A stretch of 64,000 nt of DNA. It comes from Symbiodinium natans (Eukaryota; Sar; Dinophyceae; Suessiales; Symbiodiniaceae). The notes beneath the pieces are model-generated. The model did no database searches. It had not been told where the DNA came from and saw only the letters and a list, made by a program, of their open reading frames with translations. Position 1 is the stretch's first letter; each line of letters starts with the position of its first letter. The translations under genes were made by a program, and so were the position numbers. This document shows positions 50,509 to 61,100 of the stretch, piece after piece. The stretch covers positions 619,725-683,724 of the forward strand of contig CAJNDS010002579.1 of NCBI GenBank assembly GCA_905221605.1, in the 5' to 3' direction.

Positions 50509-53500
50509 GCAGGGGAAGGTTGAAGACTTCTTTGGGTGGAGGTGGAGGTTCGGGGTTTAGGTTTAGGGTGAAGGTTTTTTTTTTTTGGGGGGGGGGTTGA
50601 AGCAGTTTCCAGGTTCAACAAGTGTTTGGGGTTAGGGACGGTCTAAGTCGATAGGAGTGGCATAGATGCTTAGGGCCTAGGAAGGCAGAAGACTATAGTG
50701 TCTGGGTAGTGATTTGGGATGATTTAAAATTTCCCTTCTTTCCCTTTCAAGGGAACCTATTCATAAATAGTTTTCAAAGACACCACTCAGATAGGGCTTC
50801 TGGGCTGTAGGATTCGTAGGGACTTTATAAAGCCATCAGGAGCCCCGGGCCTTCAAAGCCCCTCCCCCTCAAAACAGCGAATCTTCGAGACTAGGGTTTA
50901 GGGTTTAGGGTTTAGGGTTTAGGGTTTAGGGTTTAGGGTTTAGGGTTTAGCTCTAAGAGCGTACGAAGCCAGGTCCCGGCAGCAATGAGCCCGGTTGCAA
51001 AAAGGGTTTAGGGTTTAGGGCAATTTGATGCGCCCCCAAAAGGCACCTCCAACCAGCACCCCGCGGAGGGTTCAGGGTTTAGAGGGCTTTGGAGGGTTTT
51101 ATCGGGTTATATGCTTTATATGCTTTATATGCTTTATATGCTTTGTATGCTTTCTATGCTTTGTATGCTTTATATGCTTTATATGCTTTATATGCTTCAT
51201 ATGCTTTATATGCTTTATAGTGTTGGGTTTAGGGTTTGTAGGGTTCAGAGGGTTTGCAGGGTTTACAGGGTTTATAGGATTTAGGGTACTGCTTCGGGGC
51301 CACCCCAACAGCCCTCAAGCGACGGCAGTTCTGCATGCACTTCACACGGAGCATGCACATGGATAGGGGGTTTAGGGTTTAAGGTTTAGGGTTGGGGTTT
51401 ATAGGGTTTAGGCTTTAGGCTTTAGGCGCACCATATTTGGAACACTGAATAATGCAGATCTGCTTGGCACGTATGCTCAGGATTTTGCACAGGACGAGGG
51501 CTGGATCGCATCAAGCCGCTATCTGGCGATGCAAACAGCCGCCTTCGAATCCCGTGTGCAAGCCCGGGGCGAGCTCAGAGCCCGCGAAGCTTGCGTGCGC
51601 GCAGCGCGAGTACTCAACAAAAACACTCCGTGGACTCGGTGCTGTTCGATGAGAACAGCCCGCAATGCGCATGCTGCGATAGCAGCATTTGACAAAACAG
51701 CCTCCCCTAAACCCTAAACCCTGAACCCTAAACCCTAAACCCTAAACCCTAAACCCTGCACCTATTCAGGTCTAGGGCTTGAAAAGCACAAGACCCCCCC
51801 CCCCCCCCAATCCTCGAAGCCCCGACTTGAAGCTTCAAGGTACATATGAACCACTGAGAACTGCACTTATAAACCCCTTAAGTGGGTTATAAGTACAGTG
51901 AGTATTGGGTTAATAAGTACCTTGAACTGAACCTCCAAGTAGCTCTGAAATACGTGGCCGACCCGCCCGAAGGCTTGTACAAAGGCAGGGTTTGGAGGTT
52001 TCGGGTTTAGGCATGAACGACTGCTGTGGGTAGGGTTCAGGGTTCAGGGTTCAGGGTTTGGGGTTTGGGGTTTAGGGTTTAGGGTTTGGGGTTTGGGGTT
52101 TAGGGTTTAGGGTTTATAGGGTTTAGGGTTTAGGCTCTTCCAAAAACAGCAAGTACGAATCCTCCTCTTCCACCGCTCTTGCCAGTTGCTTGCTGGTCCA
52201 CGATCCGAGGTGGCCCGACCCGGTTTAGGGTTTAGGGTTTAGGGTTTAGGGTTTAGGGTTTAGGGTTTAGGGTTTAGGGTTTAGGGTTTATGGTATGGGG
52301 TTTGGGGTTTGGGGTTTAGATGATTCTTATGCTGGAAGTGATGGGATCCATGAAGGGAAGGGTAGGAATCTGCCTATTCCCCAGTTAGAGTTCTTTTTTG
52401 CGGTGCCTAAAGAGACATTCTCAGGAGAGAAAGGCAACTAGTAATCCCAAGGCACAATTGGGGGTTCTAGGTGTGAAGTCTCTGCCCAGTTGAGGGCTTG
52501 TGGTTGGGTTTGGTTCTCGGGTTTGGTGCCTGTGCTGGCGCATGATGTGGGGGGATCTATAACTACAGTATGGGCCCGTTTTTTGGTACACTTTCATAGC
52601 GATGATCTTGAATAGACCAACAAAAAGTGACGATGATTTGCGTCAGGCCCTATGTGTTGGCCTTTCTGGTTGGGTGGAAAGTGACTATAAAGATGTGGGA
52701 GTTCTTAGGTAAAAAGTTACAGCCTGAAGAACCCCTAAGCCCAGCAGGTTATGATGATGTCCCCCCCTAAAGCGCAGTAGGCATTTGCTCGTGTCCTTAA
52801 GGTCTATATCTCTACAAGTGCCCTGAGAAACCTGACGCTGAAGTCTTTTTGGTCCCCCCCCAAAAAAAGTAAGACAACAAATGCAATAAAATAATAATAG
52901 TATGAATAATACTATATATATATATATATGAAAGGCATTCAAAAGATCAACCATAGATTTTACATATTTCAACATTTCCCGAGTTTTTCTGCCAAGGTGG
53001 ATCCATAAATCCATTTATGGCGAGGCCGAGAGTGAATGGCGGCTCTTCTCTGTCAGCCATGTGGCAGCACTCTTATGGGGGTTTACGAAAATCAGGGAGC
53101 CTTTATTTAGAGCCCCAAATAGTAGGATCCCTGTATAATAAGTAAGGACCCCAATAATGTACCCCTAGTTTCGGAAGCCCCCTTAGGGTTTAGGGTTTAG
53201 GGTTTAGGGTTTAGGGTTTAGGGTTTAGGGTTTAGGGCAAGGATCCTTAGGTGCGGCCTTTGGAGAACGGCGCTATCGGCAGCCAGAAATGTGCAGAGGC
53301 TCGAGTTTTTTTGTTTGCTCACCTCAGTAGCTGAGTGGGCACACTTTACACTTGTTTTTAGATATTTGAATCTCCTAAAGAACTGAAAGTGCACACTATT
53401 TTGGGGGCTTATGAACTCAGCAATTCGAAGTCACGAAGCTAGCAGCTAGAAAGTCCTGGAGCCCTAGCCTTTTTGGGCTCCAAGTGTAGAAAACAATGCC

Positions 53501-54724
53501 CCCACGCTGGGGTTCTAAAGTCTGCACCTACCCTAAGGGTCCATGTACCCAGAAAGTATATAGTTGGGCCCTAAAGCTACTATATAGGAACCCCTATGAC
53601 TATATGGGCACATGGACCCTTAGGGCTACTTATGGGCCGTTTGGAGCGAGGCGTGCTGGCCGCGCTTGGCGCCGCCACGGTCGCCTCCCGCAGCGGCTGC
53701 ACGGGAAGCGGGCTACCCGAGGCCCGCATTGAGGGAGAGAGGTTTTCAGGGGCTTAGGGGTTAGGGGTCTACCCCGGCTTACTGCAACAGCCCGGCAGCA
53801 AAAAAAGGGGGTCAGGGGCCAGGGGTCTAGGGTTTAGAGTCTGGGTGACTTCAGGAGTCTGGGTTCAAAAAAAGAGTCTGCATTCAAAAAGGGTTTAGGG
53901 TGAGCCCACCTATGAATATGTGGTCAGTTACTCTAAATTACGGCCCATCAGAGGGGCCGCCGTAGAATAAGGACGCAAAAACGGACCATAATTTAGAGAG
54001 ATCATCATGTGTGTGTAAGCTACGTCTGAACCCTAACCTAAACCCTCAACCCGAAACCCTAAACCCCAAACCCTAAACAACCCTAACCCCACCTCGCGCC
54101 TGGCAGGTGAAGACCATCTTGGGCGGATTCGTCATGGATGACGTGCTGCGGCTCTTCCTGTACTTGGAGGGTGCCACGCAGAGAGTCTTCTATGTTCGGT
54201 CGAGGTTTAGGGTGTATAGGGTTAGGGTTTTGGGTTTTGGGTTTTGGGTCCGTTGGTCGTGCATGGTTCTGGACCTTGCGTCGGCGAACATTGGCCCGAA
54301 GACCGAAGATCCTGTAGCACTTTCTACTGTTTGCTTAAGAACTCCAAAAGAATAAGAAAGAATATTCCCTATATTACCCTTAATAAGGAAGAATGTTTTT
54401 TAATTTGTTCGGGGTTCTTAAGCAATTAGTAGTCCTGTAGCACTTTTGTTTTGTCTGATGGAAAGCAGGGAAAGAACGAGGCATGAGGCATCATCATTAT
54501 GGGCTTCTCTTACATTCACTTCTACTAGCGCTAACATAGACCCGAAACCCAAAATCCTAAACCTAAGCCCCAAAGCCCCAACTAGGCCGACAGTAAGAGC
54601 TGATCCATCTCAGGCCAGTCGTGGCTTCGGACTGCTCGAAAGCACTCGAACCTTGTGAACCCAAACCCGCAGGACCCAAGAAGTCTTCTATAGGGGCCTC
54701 AATAAATAGAACAGGTTTTTTATT

Positions 54725-54757
<33 letters not shown>

Positions 54758-57616
54758 GGGGGGGGGGTTGCTTTTGCTTTTGTATATTTAAACAAGGATC
54801 CGAAGGGATGGTAGTCGTAAGCATTCCGACCCCTATATTTACACAGGGCCCCACTATGCCCGCGGAAGCCCGCAACTAGCCTGTGAACGTGCTTTAGAGA
54901 ATTCATGTTTTTAGGGTTGAGAATCCAATGCCCCTTGAAGATCGTTTCAAGTAATCGCGGGTGTCGGAGCATATGTGAGATTGGGGTTGCGGCTAAGAAG
55001 ATCCTAACCCTGAAGCCATGAGTCCTGGACCCAACGAAGATGTTGCGTGTCTGAAGCTTCCCGAAACCCCACACCCAACCTTCAGGGACTTCTTTCTGCA
55101 GGTGCCTGGACCCTATAACCCCCTGAACCCGAACCCTGAACCCTTCAGGCCCTAAACCCTAAATCCTAAAAACACTAAACCCTAAATCCTAAAAACCCTG
55201 AAACAAACACTTCAGGCCTTTTTTTTGCCCAACGAGGTCCTTCGGCACGCTCCTTTCTCGGCTCATGGGCTTGGCTCTGGCTCAGGCTCGACGGCGAGTT
55301 GAGGGGGTATGCAGTAAACTCCATAAAATTGGGGAACATGGGTTTAAGGACGATTTTTAGCTGGGACTCCCTTTGGTAACCCTCTTGGGGTATAGGGTTT
55401 AGGGTTTAGGGTTTAGGGTTTAGGGTTTAGGGTTATGATGTTCCAACTTTTGGGAGTGTACTGGAGGGCAGAGGGGCAGCCTGGGCAGTCCTGGGCCCAG
55501 CTGCTGCGTGCAGGACCCCCCAGAACCCTAAACCGGGAGTTGCTGAGGGATTTTTAGGGTTTAGGGTTAGGGTTTAGGGTTTAGGGTTTAGGGTTTAGGG
55601 TTTAGGGTTTAGGGTTTAGGGTTTAGGGTTTAGGGTTTAGGGTTTAGGGTTTAGAGGAAGCAGCTTAGGCTTCGGAGTTTGGGGGGGGGGGGGGGGGGGT
55701 GGGGGTGGTGGGGGGGGTGGGGGGGGTGGGGGGGGTGGGGGGGTTAGGGGTGAGGGGGGGGTGTTTTGGGGGGGTGGACTGTGGGGGCATCGTGGCTTTA
55801 AGGACTTTGGCTCTGCCAGAGCGCGCCCCACTCAAGCTCTTAGTTTTCCTTGAGGGTTGTGTCTTGTCTGTCACATTGCAGTCCTGGTTAACACCCTAAA
55901 CTCTAAACCCTATAAAGCCCCCGATGACATGAAACTTCTCCAAACGAAAGGTCCCGAGCTGACGGGTTTTTAGGAGATTCGGGTCTTTCCCTAAATGCTG
56001 TGAGGGGTCCCCGCAATACCTTCAGAATGCTGCGTAGCATCCTTGGGGGTCCCCTTACTATACCCAAAAACATCAAAGCCCGGTCTCAGTATGCGAACTC
56101 CCACCTAAAGCCTAACACCCACATCCTTAAACCCGAAGGCCCTAAACCTGGAACCCTAAACCCTGACCCCCACCCCCCCGGGTGGAACCGACACCGAGAA
56201 GCACGAGGAATCCGGAAAATCCTGATCAAAATTGTCCCCCGCCCCAAACAAAGAAAAAACATAAAAGAAGTGAGGCTTGGGGAGTTGCACTGCCAATCAG
56301 TTGTCAGGCCTCGCAGCTGTTTCTGGATGCGCAGGGGGCTGTACCTTTGGCTGAAGTGGAGTGTGGGGGGCCCCTCGAGATGAAGGCTTGCTGGGACGGG
56401 TCGTGAATCGTTTAGGGTGTAGGATCTGGGGTTTAGGGTTTAGGGTTTAGGGTTTAGGCGTGAGTACGCGGCCCTGAGCTACTTTTCACATGGCACATCC
56501 CAGTCGTTGCGTAAACCCTGAACGGCTTCTTTATGTCTCCCGTGCGCAAGCAGGGGCTCTAACTTTGGACCTGGGCACCCACGGAGTGTGCATCGGACGG
56601 CATTCGACGAGTCGCGGCCTTCCATGCCCTGTCCTAAAACTTGAGACTTGCGCTCAGGTTCTCATCTCTCAAAAGTTCGGTGCACAGATCAAAAGCGCAA
56701 GGTCTGTTCAGGGTTGAGGGTTTAGGGGTCAGGCTTTATAGGGTTCAGGGTTTAGAGTTCGGGTGAGTTCGGGTGTACGGGTTTAGGGCTTAGGCTTTTT
56801 GCAGCCTCCAGCTGCGCATCCAACTCCCGCCACCTTCAGACATTGCATCGCTACAGTATGGTAGCCCAGTGGCACCCTTGACCCGTTTAATGGTTCAAGG
56901 TTCCCTTGTAAAGTAACCCTAAACCCTAAACCAAAAAATCCCTAAACCCTAAACCCTAAACCCTAAACCCTAAACCCTAAACCCTAGACCCTAAGCCCTA
57001 AGCCCTAAGCCCTAAACCAACCGAAAAACAACAGTGCCCTTATTACAATAGTGGCTACTGGGCTACTAAGGTGAGCAGAAAGGGAAGCCCAAGTCCAGCT
57101 TTGGCACAACCAAACTTGGAGGTTCGCAGTACTTATTAACCAATTATAACTGTACTTATAAGTGGGTTGTAAGTACAGTTATATTTGGTTAATAAGTGTA
57201 CTTCTAACCATATTAGGGCACTGAAGGGGCTTACAAGTGGGTTATAAGTCCGGATAATTAATTGGCTAATACGTGCCCTGAACCTCCAAGAATGCTTACC
57301 CCTTTGATACCTCAAGATACCTTGACCTGGGCCTTCCCACACTAGGGGGGTAACCCCCAGGTATCCCTAAACCCTAAACCCTAAACCCTAAACTAGGGGG
57401 CAACCCCTATGTATCCCAAATGTTGCATCTTCAGGACCCCAACAGGGAGCCCTCGCATGTGGAAACCCACCAATTTTTGTTTTCAGTCACCCTAAACCCT
57501 AAACCCTAAACCCTAAACCCCAAACCCTAAACCCTCAGATTTTCAGTCAAGGTTGTCCACGTGGCCGCGTGCTGGGCCGACTTGGCGTCGCGCTGCGCCG
57601 CGGCTGCCTTCGAGCA
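50451..57616 (+). CDS. CLC gene 2, diverged tandem copy, only partly resolved
   Basis: A second CLC-family gene lies in the same orientation, beginning about 9 kb after the end of the first. Recognisable exons encode an N-terminal helix B (LVLVLIGALTGLT), a GSGLPE exon, VKTILGGFVMDDVLR and VVHVAACWADLASRC. Splice signals are the same GC donors and AG|G acceptors. The exons expected for the RTLIVK and GKEGP segments between 54.15 and 57.55 kb were not found. The exons after HVAAC would lie in or beyond the satellite region. It may therefore be a decayed or split copy, or the missing exons were overlooked. Protein identity to gene 1 is clearly below that of a recent duplicate. Confidence 0.72.
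51106..51220. repeat. Tandem repeat, 9-bp unit TATGCTTTA
   Basis: About twelve units lie in the intron after the first CLC gene 2 exon. The long Cys-Phe-Ile reading frame across it is an artefact of the repeat. Confidence 0.92.
51426..51713 (+). CDS. CLC gene 2, possible large exon, 3' end uncertain
   Basis: Starting from TTTAG|GCGC, a frame open for about 95 codons joins in phase to the helix-B exon. It begins RTIFGTLNNADLLGTYAQD and includes GWIASSRYLAMQTAAF. The sequence is not recognised as a CLC block. The exon could end earlier, for example at a GC near 51560. It could also be an unrelated segment. Confidence 0.4.
52225..52316. repeat. Interstitial telomere array (TTTAGGG, ending TTTGGGG)
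   Basis: About ten perfect units are followed by three TTTGGGG variants. Confidence 0.95.
53316..53426. repeat. MITE-like family K
   Basis: It shares GCTGAG.G.G.ACACTTTACACTT, AAAGAACT.AAAGTG and GAACTCAGCAA with 27988-28092. The ends are inverted repeats. Confidence 0.72.
53530..53625. repeat. MITE-like family E
   Basis: The ends GGGTCCATGTACCCAGAAAG and ATGGGCACATGGACCCTTAG match the family. It lies 25 bp upstream of a CLC gene 2 exon. Confidence 0.8.
53651..53721 (+). CDS. CLC gene 2, exon with GSGLPE
   Basis: It encodes VLAALGAATVASRSG followed by CTGSGLPE, the CLC selectivity motif. The acceptor is CGAG|GC and the donor GAG|gcccgc. It joins in frame to the next exon to give GSGLPEVKTILGG. 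Confidence 0.85.
53920..54010. repeat. MITE-like family J
   Basis: CTCTAAATTACGGCCC is mirrored by GGACCATAATTTAGAGAG. Related copies lie at 14265-14382 and 19490-19608. Confidence 0.65.
54107..54150 (+). CDS. CLC gene 2, exon VKTILGGFVM
   Basis: It encodes VKTILGGFVMDDVLR, equivalent to the 27-bp exon at 6128 of gene 1 plus the start of its next exon. The acceptor is GCAG|GTG. The donor is probably CTGCG|gctctt, with a GA after ATG as alternative. Confidence 0.85.
54325..54433. repeat. MITE-like family D
   Basis: The ends CTGTTTGCTTAAGAACTCC and GGGGTTCTTAAGCAATTAGT are inverted repeats. The centre is AATATTCCCTATATTACCCT. Confidence 0.78.
54670..54850 (-). repeat. MITE-like family GGGGTCGGAAT with long poly-T/poly-G centre
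   Basis: This inverted copy contains about 30 T followed by about 10 G in its centre and ends CATTCCGACCCCTATATTTA. Confidence 0.65.
55556..55654. repeat. Interstitial telomere array (TTTAGGG)
   Basis: About thirteen units are followed by a G-rich tract of about 85 bp (55679-55770) with GGGGGTGG blocks. Confidence 0.95.
56855..57068. repeat. MITE-like family G copy interrupted by a CCCTAAA tract
   Basis: The left arm TATGGTAGCCCAGTGGCACC...GTAAAGTAACC runs straight into about 100 bp of CCCTAAA units. The right arm resumes at AACAGTGCCC and ends GGGCTACTAAGG. Confidence 0.75.
57116..57292. repeat. MITE-like family B, double-length copy
   Basis: It starts CTTGGAGGTTCGCAGTACTT and ends GTGCCCTGAACCTCCAAG, with two successive AAGTGGGTT(A/G)TAAGT cores, as if one element had partly duplicated. 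Confidence 0.75.
57552..57616 (+). CDS. CLC gene 2, exon VHVAACW
   Basis: It encodes VVHVAACWADLASRC and then AAAAFEQ, equivalent to exons g and h of gene 1 fused into one. The acceptor is CAAG|GTT. The 3' border is approximate. Confidence 0.7.
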
Positions 57617-57636
57617 GCGTCTCACATACCCGATAT

Positions 57637-57762
57637 GAAGCAGGGTTTATATCACTGTTCTTGGTGAGTGTATATAAGGGTTCCTTTTTAAGATTGGTGA
57701 GTGTATATATTTGGTGTCCTTTTGGGGGTACAAGAAATAGAAACCCTACTTCACATGAACCC
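57637..57762. repeat. Single palindromic element with tandem core
   Basis: TGAAGCAGGGTTTATATC pairs with ATAGAAACCCTACTTCA. The core TTGGTGAGTGTATATA occurs twice. Confidence 0.6.
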
Positions 57763-58189
57763 TAGAAACCCGATAAACCTGGGGATGTCGGATAACGCCA
57801 GAAGCCACAACCCTGAAAGCCATGATCCAGAGAACATCTTGTCTTTACTAGTTGCTTAAGAACCCCGAAAAAATGAAGGAAAGTAATCTCTGTATTACCC
57901 TTTTCAGGAGGATTGTTTTCCTTTTTGGGGCGGTTTCAAGCAAGTAGTAGTAGTAGTCATCCCCACATCCCCGAAACCTTGATTCCGAATCCTGCCAACA
58001 GTAGCTACTTCTCAGATATCTCACCTTGTAGTAAAAGCCCTAAACCCTAAACCCCAAACCCTAAACCCTCGAAGCCATCTTGAAGTGGGGGGGGGGGGTG
58101 GGTGGCTTAAATAGGGTCTATTTGGAAGCTGAGACTCGGGTTTTTAGACTAACCAATGCGTCTCCACGAGAGTATTCTTGGAAGCTGAG

Positions 58190-61100
58190 AGTGGTGTTTT
58201 TGTGTGGTAGATACAAAGGAAAGGGCATAAGAAAGTAGCGAAAGGAGCTCCTCAATTCCCTTCCTTATCTCCTATGCTCTTTTCTGTATTCATTGCAACA
58301 GGAGAATACAGGAAAAGGGCCTCCATTCCCCTCTTGTTCTTCCTTTCTTGTGTTTTTGTCATTTAAAGGGGAACAGGAGAAGAGAAGGGAAAGAGAAGGA
58401 GAGAGGAGAGATAAAAGGAACACAATTCTAATGGGAAGAGCCACGAAAAGAATAGAAAAGAGAGATGAACAAAGAAGATGGAGAGACAAAACAAGGCGCA
58501 AAGAAAATGGCACTCTTCTTTATCTATCCTCTCTCCCTTCTCTCTCCCTTCCCTCTTTCTTTTCGAAACAGAAAAACGAAAAAGGAAGAACTTGAAAAGG
58601 AGAAGGGTAAGGAAAAGAGCAGAAGAGACAGGCCGAAAAGAGGGATATGATGAAGTATGGGCGAGGTCCACGCGCAAGGAGTCACTCTCTGCTTACCCTT
58701 CCACTGCTTTATCATACAAGTTCCTTTCTTGTGTTATATTAGTAGAAAGGTAACAGAAGGAGAGAAGGGCAAGGGAAGTGAGAGAGGAGAGACAACAAGG
58801 AGGCCATTTGAATTTTCTGGAGGGGTACTGAAAAGAAGAGAAGACACAAGAAACAAGGAGACGGATAGCACTCTTCTTTATCTATCATCTGTCCCTTCCT
58901 TGTCTCTCGCTTTTCCCTCTATAATAAAAAAAATAGGTGCCCTCTCTCCTCTTCAGGAAGACCCCTTGCCCTTATTTTGCTAGCTTTCTGAAACGACAAG
59001 GAAAACAACACATAGAAAGAGAGGAAAGGGAATGAAACAATAGGCAGTGGAGCTCTTCAGTGTCTTTACCTATCTCTTTTCTTCTTTTTCTTTTTCATTC
59101 AATAAGGAAAAGAAGCTTCCTTTGGTGTGATTTTGAGATTCAAAAGAGAACAAGAGAAGAGAAGGGAGAGAGAAAGGAGAGAGGAGAGATCAAAAGGAAA
59201 CAATTTTCATGGGAAGAGCAATGAAAATCATGGAAGAGAAATGAAGACAGGAGAGGGAGGTGCAAAATCAGGCAAAGAGAAGATGGTGCTCGTTTTCTTC
59301 TTTCCTCTCTTTCTTATCTATCCCTTTTAAATAAAAAACAAAAGGAAGAACAATGAACATGTAAAGGAACCCATTTTCTTTTTCCGTTTGGGAACAAGGA
59401 AAAGAACAGAGGCGATAGGGCGAGAGGAGGGATTTGCTGCAGCGTGGGGAGGGTCTACGGACAAGGAGCCAACCACGCTCACTTTCCCCATCCATTGGAA
59501 AAGAAAGGAACATGGCCTCCATTCCCCTCTTGTTCTTCCTTTCTTGCGTTTTTGTCATTTAAAGGGGAACAGGAGAAGAGAAGGGAGAGAGAAGGAGAGA
59601 GGAGGAGATAAAAGGAACACAATTCTAATGGGAAGAGCCAAGAAAAAGAATAGAAAAGAGAGATGAACAAAGAAGATGGAGAGACAAAACAAGGCGCAGA
59701 GAAGATGGCACTCACTCTTTATCTATCCTCTCTTCCTTATCTCTCCCTGCCATCTTTCTTTTCGAAATAAGAAAACAAAAAGGAAGAACTATGAGAAGGA
59801 GAAGGGTAAGGAAAGGAACAGAAGAGATAGGCCGAGAGGAGGGGTATGATGAAGTATGGACCGGTCCACGCGCCAGGAGTCACCCTCTGCTTACCCTTCC
59901 ACTGCCTTATCATACAAGTTCCTTTCTTGTGGTTTATCAGTCAGAAGGAAACAGAAGGAGAGAAGGGAAAGGGAAGTGAGAGGAGATAACAAGGATGCCA
60001 TTTTTCTGGAAGCGCAACTGTACCGGAATGTGGCCACAACAAGCAGGCCAGGGAGGCTCAGGCGGGGCAAGTCTCTCCCTAATTAGAAAAAATCAACCTT
60101 GCTATTCACAGGTAGGCGCCCTTCTTCCTCTTCAGGAAATCGCCTTTCCCTTATTTTGTTATTTTGCTTTTTGAAGCGAATAAGAAAAACAACAAATAAG
60201 AAGAGAGGACAGGGAATGACTAGGTAAAGAGAGGAGCTTTTCAATTTCCTCCCTATCTCTTATGTTACTTTTCCTTCTTGGGCGGGTGTCCTTTTTTCTT
60301 CCTTGAAGATGCAGAAAACTATCAAAAAGGACACCCGTTCCATCGCCCACAATTCCCTTCCTTATCTCCTATGCTCTTTTCCTTATTCATTGCAACAGGA
60401 GAATTCAGGAAAAGGGCCTCCATTCCTCTCTTGTTCTTCCTTTCTCGTGTTTTTGTCATTTAAAGGGGAACAGGAGAAGAGAAGGGAAAGAGAAGGAGAG
60501 AGGAGAGATAAAAGGAACACAATTCTAATGGGAAGAGCCAAGAAAAGAATAGAAAAGAGAGATGAACAAAGAAGATGGAGAGACAAAACAAGGCGCAAAG
60601 AAAATGGCACTCTTCTTTATCTATCCTCTCTCCCTTCTCTCTCCCTTCCCTCTTTCTTTTCGAAACAGAAAAACGAAAAAGGAAGAACTTGAAAAGGAGA
60701 AGGGTAAGGAAAAGAGCAGAAGAGACAGGCCGAAAAGAGGAATATGATGAACTGAAAAGAAGAGAAGACACAAGAAACAAGGAGACGGATAGCACTCTTC
60801 TTTATCTATCATCTGTCCCTTCCTTGTCTCTCGCTTTTCCCTCTATAATTAAAAAAATAGGTGCCCTCTCTCCTCTTCAGGAAGCCCCCTTGCCCTTATT
60901 TTGCTAGCTTTCTGAAACGACAAGGAAAACAACACATAGAAAGAGAGGAAAGGGAATGAAACAATAGGCAGTGGAGCTCTTCAGTGTCTTTACCTATCTC
61001 TTTTCTTCTTTTTCTTTTTCATTCAATAAGGAAAAGAAGCTTCCTTTGGTGTGATTTTGAGATTCAAAAGAGAACAAGAGAAGAGAAGGGAGAGAGAAAG

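Noticed and set aside
51025-51308. Frame with repeated Cys-Phe-Ile
   Set aside because: It is a reading of the 9-bp TATGCTTTA tandem repeat in an intron.
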